This document shows positions 1-5,494 of a DNA stretch of 7,425 nucleotides, piece after piece. The notes under the pieces were generated by a model, which ran no database searches, was not told where the DNA came from, and worked only from the letters and a program-made list of their open reading frames with translations. Position 1 is the first letter of the stretch. Each line of letters begins with the position of its first letter. Source of the stretch: Bacteroidales bacterium (lineage in GTDB: Bacteria > Bacteroidota > Bacteroidia > Bacteroidales > F082); assembly GCA_024762735.1 (NCBI GenBank), contig JANTGU010000107.1, positions 1-7,425 on the forward strand, in the 5' to 3' direction. The translations under genes and the position numbers were made by a program.

Positions 1-1863
1 GAACCTAACGGTAGAGCCATTGAAGAGTTTCAGGGCAGTGCCTTAACACAGCAGGAACCCGACGCTTCCAGTTTTCCCAGCGGTGGCATTAGAAACACTT
101 TCGAGGCACGTGGTTACACCGCCTGGGATCCTACTTCGCCGGCTTTTATTATGGATAACACACTGTGTATCCCAACCATTTTTGTCTCTTATACCGGCGA
201 GTCGCTGGATTACAAAACCCCGTTGCTAAAATCGCTGACCGCTTTGGATAACAATGCCAAAGAAGTTTGCCAATATTTTGATAAAAAAGTGGGAAAGGTG
301 TATGCCACACTGGGCTGGGAACAGGAATATTTTTTGGTGGATGATGCTCTCTTTGCGGCTCGTCCCGATTTGGTACTAACCGGAAAAACAGTCTTTGGCC
401 ACTCCTCTGCAAAAGACCAGCAGCTTTCCGACCACTATTTCGGAACCATCCACGAACGAGCATTGGCTTTTATTAAAGATTTGGAAATTGAAGCTCATAA
501 ACTGGGTATTCCGTTAAAAACACGACACAACGAGGTAGCACCTTCTCAGTTTGAGTGTGCGCCGGTTTACGAAGAGATTAATGTGGCCGTTGATCATAAC
601 CAGCTTTTAATGCACCTGCTGGATAAGATCGCGCGTCATCATCATTTTAAGGTGCTGTTGCACGAGAAACCTTATGCCGGAGTAAATGGGTCTGGTAAAC
701 ACAACAACTGGTCGCTGGCTACCGATACTGGGGTTAACCTGTTGTCACCGGGAAAAACTGCCAAAGATAATTTCCGTTTTATCACCATTATGGCCAATAT
801 TTTGAAGGCGGTTCACGATTACGAAGAGCTGTTAAGAGCCAGTATTGCATCGGAAGGAAACGACCTGAGACTGGGAGCCAACGAGGCACCTCCGGCTATT
901 ATCTCTGTATTTATTGGAGAACAAATAAGTGGAACCCTCGATACCATCGAGAAAATGCCTTCCAGAAAGTCGCTGGGAAACAACAACGGTGGAGGCTCAC
1001 TGGATATTCCGAAAATTCCGGAGATTTTGCTTGATAATACCGACCGTAACCGAACCTCACCTTTTGCTTTTACAGGCAATAAGTTTGAGTTCCGTGCAGT
1101 AGGCTCTACTGCCAATACTGCCAAGCCCATGTTTGTGCTGAACACCATTATTGCCGAGCAGCTGGGTAAATTTAAGATGGATGTCGATAAAGAGATTGCC
1201 AAAGGGCTTAAAAAGGATGACGCGATTTTTAACGTGATTCGTAAATATATTAAAGAGTCGAAAGCCATTCGTTTTGAGGGAAACTCGTATAGCGATGAGT
1301 GGAAAGAGGAAGCTGCCCGCCGCGGTTTGTCAAATAACCGAACCACCCCTGATGCCATTAAAGCGTTTCTTGATAAAAAATCGGTAGACCTGTTTGCCAA
1401 ACACGATGTGCTAAACCGTGTGGAGCTAAAAGCACGTCACGAAATAAAATTAGAGAATTATACCAAAAAGCTTCAAATACAATCAAGGGTAATGGGCGAT
1501 TTGGCCGTGAATCACATTCTTCCAACGGCTATCCAGTATCAAAACCGGCTGATAGAAAATGCCCGCGGATTAAAAGAGGTGCTTGACTCGAAGACCTTTG
1601 TGAAGCTCTCGCGAAATCAGCTCAATACCATTAAGGAGATTTCTGATCATGTGTCAAATATCAAAGAGTTTATTGCAGAAATGGTTGAGGCAAGACGGCA
1701 AGCCAACAAGATAGAAGATATCGAGGAAAAGGCCATTGAGTATAAAGACAAGGTTCTTCCCTATTTTGACAAAATCAGAAGACATGTTGACAAACTGGAA
1801 CTGTTGGTAGATGACGAAATATGGCCATTGCCCAAGTACAGAGAGCTGCTATTTTTGAAATAG
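1..1863 (+). CDS. glnN: Glutamine synthetase type III, 5'-truncated by window edge
   Basis: The frame is open from base 1, so the first internal ATG (base 151) is not the start. The window holds 620 codons; family members have about 730 residues, so roughly 110 N-terminal residues are missing. The enzyme makes glutamine from glutamate, ammonia and ATP in the cytosol and is the main ammonia-assimilating GS in many Bacteroidota. Visible family motifs are the FEARGYTAWDPTSPAF block (bases ~103-147), the catalytic-core strand GWEQEYF (313-333), HNEVAPSQFE (526-555), NGSGKHNNWS with the conserved His (685-714), RLGANEAPPA (868-897) and RNRTSPFAFTGNKFEFR (1045-1095). A helical, lysine-rich C-terminal region typical of GSIII follows to the TAG stop. 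The NRTSPFAFTGNKFEFR wording and the length separate it from GSI and GSII. The stop codon touches a hairpin-repeat cassette, so the 3' end of the mRNA probably carries that structure. No regulatory site is visible because the promoter lies outside the window. Confidence 0.97.
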   Translation, partial: EPNGRAIEEFQGSALTQQEPDASSFPSGGIRNTFEARGYTAWDPTSPAFIMDNTLCIPTIFVSYTGESLDYKTPLLKSLTALDNNAKEVCQYFDKKVGKVYATLGWEQEYFLVDDALFAARPDLVLTGKTVFGHSSAKDQQLSDHYFGTIHERALAFIKDLEIEAHKLGIPLKTRHNEVAPSQFECAPVYEEINVAVDHNQLLMHLLDKIARHHHFKVLLHEKPYAGVNGSGKHNNWSLATDTGVNLLSPGKTAKDNFRFITIMANILKAVHDYEELLRASIASEGNDLRLGANEAPPAIISVFIGEQISGTLDTIEKMPSRKSLGNNNGGGSLDIPKIPEILLDNTDRNRTSPFAFTGNKFEFRAVGSTANTAKPMFVLNTIIAEQLGKFKMDVDKEIAKGLKKDDAIFNVIRKYIKESKAIRFEGNSYSDEWKEEAARRGLSNNRTTPDAIKAFLDKKSVDLFAKHDVLNRVELKARHEIKLENYTKKLQIQSRVMGDLAVNHILPTAIQYQNRLIENARGLKEVLDSKTFVKLSRNQLNTIKEISDHVSNIKEFIAEMVEARRQANKIEDIEEKAIEYKDKVLPYFDKIRRHVDKLELLVDDEIWPLPKYRELLFLK

Positions 1864-1871
1864 ATTAAGTT

Positions 1872-1951
1872 GCCCTTTCAGGGCGCCCTGTTTTTCGAGG
1901 TTTAAAACTTAAGGCGTTGCCTTAAGTTAAGATAAGTTGGGCTTTCAGCCC
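1872..1951 (-). repeat. Minus-strand two-hairpin repeat unit (left)
   Basis: Read on the minus strand, this unit has hairpin A variant GGGCTGAAAGCCC (1939-1951), a 12-nt spacer, a hairpin B variant with AAC loop, a 23-nt spacer, and a standard hairpin A, GCCCTGAAAGGGC (1872-1884). The B stem reaches 10 bp here (arms 1906-1915 and 1919-1928, perfect pairing). The first-A-to-second-A distance is 67 bp, against 66 in the plus-strand array. The stems differ from the plus-strand units by compensatory pairs while the GAA and AAC loops are unchanged. Confidence 0.85.
1879..1895 (+). terminator. Possible glnN terminator made by repeat palindrome plus T5
   Basis: The perfect 12-bp palindrome CAGGGCGCCCTG (1879-1890) is followed by TTTTT. 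Its left half is also the right arm of the GCCCT-TTC-AGGGC hairpin (1872-1884), so two mutually exclusive folds are possible. The stem ahead of the T tract would be short in either fold. It lies 16 nt after the glnN stop, a sensible terminator position, but activity is uncertain. Confidence 0.35.
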
Positions 1952-1980
1952 GCCTTTTCAAAGAGGTTGAGGATGCTGTA

Positions 1981-2200
1981 GCTTTCTGACAGGGCATTAT
2001 GTTACAACAACAGAATCCGTCTTTGGCTTGTTGAAGATATAACAAACCGCCCTGAAAGGGCAGCTTAATTCAGCCAAAGACAACGTCTTTGGTTAATAAA
2101 TGGATAATAACGACGCCCTGAAAGGGCAGCTTAATTCAGCCAAAGACAACGTCTTTGGTTTATAAATAGATAAACAAAGCGCCCTGAAAGGGCAGCTTAA
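1981..2200 (+). repeat. 66-bp tandem two-hairpin array (left, four A hairpins)
   Basis: Hairpin A ends at 1995 (degenerate), 2061, 2127 and 2193, an exact 66-bp period. A is GCCCTGAAAGGGC (5-bp stem, GAA loop). Hairpin B, CCAAAGACAACGTCTTTGG (8-bp stem, AAC loop), lies 12 nt after each A, at 2074-2092 and 2140-2158. The first unit (1981-2046) has decayed: its A is mismatched and only the right arm of B is recognisable, yet the phase is kept. The last A has no B and is followed by AGCTTAA, then the transposase gene. Confidence 0.92.
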
Positions 2201-2212
2201 AATAGTAACAAA

Positions 2213-2668
2213 ATGTCACAGTCATTATCAAAGTTATTCGTTCATGGGGTATTTCATACCAAGTACAACATTCCAATTATTCGCCCGGCTGAGGAGAAGG
2301 AGTTATATGCTTATATTGGGTCGATAATAAAAGATAATCAGTCTATCCCAATTGTCATTAACGGTGTGGAGGATCACGTTCATGTTTTGTTTGTGATGTC
2401 AAAAAATATCGCCCTCGCAAAAATTATGGAGGAGATGAAACGGCATAGCAGTCGATGGATCAAAACAAAAGATGCACATTATGCGCAATTTGCATGGCAG
2501 GGGGGCTATGGAGGCTTTTCGGTGAGTCCTTCTCTGTATGAAACGACCAAGCGGTATATTGAAAATCAAAAGCAGCATCACAAAAGGCAAACCTTTAAGG
2601 AAGAGTATGTGATGTTTCTTGAGAAGTATGGAATTGAGTATGATGAACGTTATTTATGGACAGATTAA
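2213..2668 (+). CDS. REP-associated tyrosine transposase (RAYT), IS200/Y1 HUH family
   Basis: The gene encodes a 151-residue single-domain Y1 transposase of ordinary full length with no frameshift. It should nick single-stranded DNA at hairpin substrates through a covalent 5'-phosphotyrosine. The HUH metal-binding motif is DHVHVLF (residues 54-60, His55 and His57). The likely nucleophile is Tyr115 in KRYIENQKQHH. The N-terminal strand VHGVFHTKYN (10-19) and the FAWQGGYGGFSVS block (93-105) are typical of the family. Translation probably starts at the first ATG, 12 nt after a repeat hairpin; there is no Shine-Dalgarno sequence, as is usual in Bacteroidota. The last codons and TAA stop already belong to the right cassette (AGATTAAGT). 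There is no TnpB partner, and the flanking repeats are multi-copy hairpins rather than single left and right ends, which favours a RAYT over a standard IS200. It appears intact, but activity cannot be judged from sequence. Confidence 0.9.
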   Translation: MSQSLSKLFVHGVFHTKYNIPIIRPAEEKELYAYIGSIIKDNQSIPIVINGVEDHVHVLFVMSKNIALAKIMEEMKRHSSRWIKTKDAHYAQFAWQGGYGGFSVSPSLYETTKRYIENQKQHHKRQTFKEEYVMFLEKYGIEYDERYLWTD

Positions 2669-2671
2669 GTG

Positions 2672-2749
2672 GCCCTTTCAGGGCGCCCTGTTTTTCGACG
2701 TTTAACTTAAGGCGTTGCCTTTAGTTAAGATAAGTTGGGCTTTCAGCCC
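2672..2749 (-). repeat. Minus-strand two-hairpin repeat unit (right)
   Basis: This copy of the left minus-strand unit has hairpin A at 2672-2684 and the A variant GGGCTTTCAGCCC (plus-strand reading) at 2737-2749. Hairpin B has arms at 2704-2713 and 2717-2726 around a GTT loop. One substitution in the right arm breaks a pair, leaving 9 of 10. The copy is 2 bp shorter than the left one because of a deletion just before the B stem. Confidence 0.82.
2679..2695 (+). terminator. Possible transposase terminator made by repeat palindrome plus T5
   Basis: This is the same CAGGGCGCCCTG palindrome followed by TTTTT as after glnN, here 11 nt past the transposase stop. The same doubt applies: the stem is short and competes with the GCCCT-TTC-AGGGC fold at 2672-2684. 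Confidence 0.33.
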
Positions 2750-2776
2750 GCCTTCTCAAAGAGATTGAGGAATGCT

Positions 2777-2933
2777 GTAGCGCCCTGAAAGGGCAATTTA
2801 TTTCAGCCAAAGACACTGTCTTTGGTTTAAAGATAGACAAGCACAACGCCCTGAAAGGGCAGCTTAATTCAGCCAAAGACAACGTCTTTGGTTTATAAAT
2901 AGATAAACAAAGCGCCCTGAAAGGGCAGCTTAA
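2777..2933 (+). repeat. 66-bp tandem two-hairpin array (right, three A hairpins)
   Basis: GTAG (2777-2780) is followed one base later by hairpin A at 2782-2794. Further A hairpins lie at 2848-2860 and 2914-2926, again with an exact 66-bp period. B hairpins are at 2807-2825 (loop ACT instead of AAC) and 2873-2891 (AAC). Unlike the left array, the first A here is intact. Because 66 is a multiple of three, the array leaves a long open frame on the minus strand that is not a gene. Confidence 0.92.
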
Positions 2934-2947
2934 CATAAAGGGTTTAT

Positions 2948-3586
2948 ATGAATCAGGATATCATTTACAGCCATTTTCCCGATTTATCGGAAAAACAAAA
3001 GAATCAGTTTGCGCAATTAAAATCGTTATACGATTTTTGGAATAAGCAGATTAATGTGATTTCCAGAAAAGACATGGATGCGTTTTACCTGCATCATGTG
3101 CTTCATTCGCTGGCTATTGCAAAAGTTACTACTTTTAAAGATTTTACCGAAATCATGGATGCAGGTACAGGAGGTGGTTTCCCGGGCATTCCCCTGGCCA
3201 TTCTTTTTCCCAAAGCCAAATTTTATCTTGTTGACAGCATTGGAAAAAAAATTAAAGTAGTTAACGAAATAGCCAAAGAGTTGGGATTGCAAAATGTGGA
3301 AGCCGAGCAGCTCCGTATGGAGCAGGTTGACCGCACCTTTGATTTTGTTGTAAGCCGGGCGGTAACCGATCTGGAAAAATTTACCCGTTGGACTTTTTAC
3401 AAAATTCATAAACAATCGTTTAATGAAGTTAAAAATGGTATTCTTTATTTAAAAGGTGGCGACATCTCAGACGAGCTAAAAAGGGTTCGTAGCTTAAAAA
3501 AGGTGCATGCTAAAACTTATCCCGTTTCAGATTATTTTACCGAGCCGTTTTTTGAAACCAAGCACGTTGTGCATGTTTTTAAGTAA
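2948..3586 (+). CDS. rsmG: 16S rRNA (guanine-527-N7)-methyltransferase RsmG
   Basis: The 212-residue protein has the length and motif order of RsmG/GidB. RsmG uses S-adenosylmethionine to make m7G527 in the 530 loop of 16S rRNA in assembling 30S subunits; in other bacteria its loss gives low-level streptomycin resistance. Visible motifs are NVISRKD (36-42), the HHVLHS stretch (49-54), the SAM-binding glycine-rich loop DAGTGGGFPGIPLAI (71-85), the acidic strand end VDSIGKK (95-101) and VVSRAVT (134-140). The start ATG follows a repeat hairpin by 21 nt; AAAGGG at 2937-2942 is only weakly Shine-Dalgarno-like. The repeat cassette leaves almost no room for a separate promoter, so transcription may come from inside the repeats or by read-through. 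No clear terminator follows the stop. Confidence 0.96.
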   Translation: MNQDIIYSHFPDLSEKQKNQFAQLKSLYDFWNKQINVISRKDMDAFYLHHVLHSLAIAKVTTFKDFTEIMDAGTGGGFPGIPLAILFPKAKFYLVDSIGKKIKVVNEIAKELGLQNVEAEQLRMEQVDRTFDFVVSRAVTDLEKFTRWTFYKIHKQSFNEVKNGILYLKGGDISDELKRVRSLKKVHAKTYPVSDYFTEPFFETKHVVHVFK

Positions 3587-3635
3587 GAATCAGTCTAATT
3601 TTCGGTTATAAATAGGTGAGCATGAAATAAATTTC

Positions 3636-3643
3636 TATTTTCG
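3636..3643 (+). promoter_or_regulatory. Possible -7 element for the MFS gene
   Basis: TATTTTCG matches the Bacteroidota -7 consensus TAnnTTTG except for one base, and lies 40 nt before the ATG. The expected TTG is absent at the right distance upstream (AGG there), so this is a weak call. Confidence 0.35.
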
Positions 3644-3683
3644 TGCGTTTTTCAGAAACTTTTTATTTATAAAAAATATTATC

Positions 3684-5372
3684 ATGACAGAAAAAATACA
3701 ACATTCTTTAAGAGAATCAACCGCCATGCGATGGACAGCTTTGGTGCTGGCTTCGTTATCAATCTTTGGAGCATACTATTTTAATTATGCCCTTTCATCC
3801 ATCAAGCCGATGCTGGAGAGTATTCTGGGCTGGAATAGTGAAGATTTCGGAACCTATACTTCGGCCTATGCATGGTTTAATGTTTTCCTTTTCATGCTTA
3901 TCTTCAGTGGTTTTATCCTTGATAAACTGGGGGTTCGTAAAACTGGTTTGGGTGCAACCATCGTCATGTTTTTAGGAACAGCACTTAATTACTGGGCCGT
4001 GAATCATCAGTTTGCTGCTGATGCTGTAGTTCATATTCCCATCTTGGGAGATATGAAAGCGCAGGTTTGGTGGTCATCGTTGGGTTTTGCTGTTTTTGGT
4101 GTGGGTACCGAAGCCATTGGGATTACCATTTCAAAAGCTGTGGTTCGATGGTTCAAAGGAAAAGAGATGGCACTTGCCATGGGTATGCAGATGGCTATCG
4201 CTCGTTTGGGTACCGCTTTGGCGATAGGAATTTCAATTCCGTTGGCGCTTAAATTTTCTGTTACGGCTCCTATCTTATTTGCGCTCATCGTTATGCTATT
4301 GGGGGTTGTGTCATTTATCATGTTCTCAATTTTAGATATTAAACTTGACAAGTCAGAAGGTGCTGAAAAGATAGTCGTAGATCCTGATGATGAGTTTAAA
4401 GTAAAAGATATTCTGTTTATCATCGGAAACCTTGGATTTTGGTATATTGCTATTCTTTGTGTCCTCTTCTATTCTGCGGTTTTCCCATTTCTGTTTTATG
4501 CCAACGATTTGATGGTTAACAAGTATAATGTTGACCCGAGTCTGGCAGGAACCATTACCATGTTGCTGCCTTTTGGAACAATTATCTTAACACCGATTTT
4601 TGGAAGTATCTATGATAAGCTTGGAAAAGGAGCCACCATTATGATGATTGGTTCATTGATTCTGATTCTTGTTCATGGTATATTAGCTATTCCCTCTCTT
4701 AACTTATGGTGGATTGCAGCCATCATGGTAATTGTGCTTGGAATTGCTTTTTCGTTGGTACCTTCAGCCATGTGGCCATCTGTTCCGAAAATTATTCCCG
4801 AAAAACAGCTGGGTACCGCCTATGCCGTAATTTTCTGGATTCAAAATATTGGGCTAATGCTTGTTCCGTTAATGTTAGGTATTGTTTTGAATAACACCAA
4901 CCCTGATGTAGCCCCGAATAAAAAAGTGGTAAAGGCAGGCATTGAAAGAGCTGTTAATGAAACTTTGGGTTCTGCCAGCCTTTCGTCGAAAGAGATAAAC
5001 AAAATTGTTGAAAAAGCTTCCGGTGCTGCTGTTGATTCAGTGGTTCAATACAGCTCGTATGTTCCCGTTGAAGAAGCTAATATCGACACTAAAAATGTTG
5101 AAAATAATATTTATAATAGTGTGTCTGCCCAACTAAAAAATGTAACAGTCCCGGATAATAAAAAGGAAGCTGTTGCACAGGTTTCGGGTGTGGTTAAAGA
5201 TGCTGCTTATCAGGTTATCCTGAAGGAGAAACTTAACTTGCGCTACAATTACTTTTACGACATGTTAATTTTCGTGGGACTTTCAGTTTCTTCCCTTTTA
5301 TTTGCCTTCCTGCTAAAAATAGAAGACAAACGAAAAGGTTATGGCTTGGAATTACCTAACATTGAAAAATAA
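3684..5372 (+). CDS. MFS transporter, MFSD1-like, with large insert before the last helix
   Basis: A 562-residue inner-membrane protein. Twelve helices can be placed at about 17-38, 58-79, 88-108, 127-150, 160-185, 192-217, 242-272, 286-308, 317-336, 341-362, 375-402 and 521-545. MFS motif A-like loops follow helix 2 (DKLGVRKTG, 80-88) and, in the second half, helix 8 (DKLGKGA, 311-317). RWFKGKEMALAMG (155-167) is the usual helix 4-5 loop. With the N-terminus inside, residues ~403-520 form a periplasmic insert rich in Lys, Asn, Ser and Val, with amphipathic helical character; MFS proteins usually have a short loop here. The FGAYYFNYA and SAYAWFNVFLF segments near helices 1-2 recall eukaryotic MFSD1, a lysosomal dipeptide carrier. 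Together with the dipeptidase next door, this suggests a peptide substrate; both points are inference. A terminator follows at once. Confidence 0.88.
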   Translation: MTEKIQHSLRESTAMRWTALVLASLSIFGAYYFNYALSSIKPMLESILGWNSEDFGTYTSAYAWFNVFLFMLIFSGFILDKLGVRKTGLGATIVMFLGTALNYWAVNHQFAADAVVHIPILGDMKAQVWWSSLGFAVFGVGTEAIGITISKAVVRWFKGKEMALAMGMQMAIARLGTALAIGISIPLALKFSVTAPILFALIVMLLGVVSFIMFSILDIKLDKSEGAEKIVVDPDDEFKVKDILFIIGNLGFWYIAILCVLFYSAVFPFLFYANDLMVNKYNVDPSLAGTITMLLPFGTIILTPIFGSIYDKLGKGATIMMIGSLILILVHGILAIPSLNLWWIAAIMVIVLGIAFSLVPSAMWPSVPKIIPEKQLGTAYAVIFWIQNIGLMLVPLMLGIVLNNTNPDVAPNKKVVKAGIERAVNETLGSASLSSKEINKIVEKASGAAVDSVVQYSSYVPVEEANIDTKNVENNIYNSVSAQLKNVTVPDNKKEAVAQVSGVVKDAAYQVILKEKLNLRYNYFYDMLIFVGLSVSSLLFAFLLKIEDKRKGYGLELPNIEK

Positions 5373-5389
5373 ATTTTAGAAAATTTAAG

Positions 5390-5417
5390 AAAAGGACAGT
5401 GAATAGCTGTCCTTTTT
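5390..5417 (+). terminator. Rho-independent terminator after the MFS gene
   Basis: Arms AAAGGACAG (5391-5399) and CTGTCCTTT (5407-5415) pair perfectly around the loop TGAATAG, and A5390-T5416 extends the stem. The right arm runs into TTTTT (5413-5417). It lies 18 nt after the MFS stop and separates that gene from pepD. Confidence 0.88.
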
Positions 5418-5420
5418 CAT

Positions 5421-5450
5421 TTTAAGCCGTAGTAATTTTTTGTAATTTCG
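5421..5450 (+). promoter_or_regulatory. Probable pepD promoter (Bacteroidota type)
   Basis: TAATTTCG (5443-5450) matches the -7 consensus TAnnTTTG with one change. Exactly 19 nt upstream lies TTT (5421-5423), one base off the -33 TTG. It sits just after the preceding terminator and 44 nt before the pepD ATG, so pepD is likely transcribed on its own. Confidence 0.55.
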
Positions 5451-5494
5451 GCATCTTTAAAAATTGTATTAATAACCCTTTAATAATTAAAGAA

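Larger units (their letters stand above)
1862..2200. repeat. Left hairpin-repeat cassette
   Basis: This 339-bp cassette starts inside the glnN stop codon (TAG, 1861-1863) and ends 12 nt before the transposase ATG. It holds one minus-strand repeat unit (1872-1951), a short linker (1952-1977), a GTAG tetranucleotide (1978-1981) and a plus-strand array of 66-bp units. The second copy lies at 2662-2933. The differences in the shared first part are about five substitutions, a 2-bp deletion and a 1-bp insertion, which suggests a fairly recent duplication. This is the only stretch of more than 300 bases without a gene in the window, and no coding potential was found in it. Confidence 0.9.
1862..2933 (+). 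mobile_element. RAYT transposase with duplicated flanking hairpin-repeat cassettes (REPtron-like island)
   Basis: The island fills all the space between glnN and rsmG. It consists of a left cassette (1862-2200), a Y1 transposase gene (2213-2668) and a right cassette (2662-2933). The cassettes are direct repeats of each other, offset by 800 bp at their left ends. The first ~120 bp are about 94% identical by eye, and the last 87 bp (2114-2200 and 2847-2933) are identical. Their lengths differ by one 66-bp unit plus small indels. RAYTs are domesticated relatives of IS200/IS605 transposases that act on REP hairpins. The pairing of gene and hairpins here fits that model, but substrate recognition is inferred. 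No target-site duplication is seen, and none is expected for this enzyme class. Confidence 0.8.
2662..2933. repeat. Right hairpin-repeat cassette
   Basis: This is the second, 272-bp copy of the left cassette. It starts inside the last codons of the transposase and ends 14 nt before the rsmG ATG. The order of parts is the same: minus-strand unit, linker, GTAG, plus-strand array. It has one 66-bp unit fewer than the left copy. The final 87 bp are identical to 2114-2200. It overlaps a coding 3' end by 7 bp, so insertion or duplication has supplied the transposase stop codon. Confidence 0.9.

Noticed and set aside
151..153. ATG as the glnN start
   Set aside because: The frame is open to base 1, and the upstream codons encode the conserved FEARGYTAWDPTSPAF block, so the gene begins outside the window.
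819..1400. Minus-strand 193-codon frame inside glnN
   Set aside because: It lies wholly antisense to a strongly conserved glutamine synthetase core and its product resembles nothing known.
2150..2180. Promoter inside the 66-bp repeat
   Set aside because: Neither strand shows TTG-N19-TAnnTTTG; only A/T-rich spacer sequence is present.
1981..2200. CRISPR-like regular repeats
   Set aside because: The whole 66-bp period is repeated, with no unique spacers; there are few units and no cas genes. The hairpins and transposase fit a REP/RAYT system instead.
2721..2936. Minus-strand open frame of 71 codons across the right cassette
   Set aside because: It translates the 66-bp repeat (period divisible by three) into repeated CPFRALCLSI-like peptides; it arises from the hairpins and has no gene-like features.
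3620..3645. Terminator hairpin between rsmG and the MFS gene
   Set aside because: GAAATA can pair with TATTTT only weakly, with a mismatch and no T tract; the pairing is no better than chance in A/T-rich DNA.
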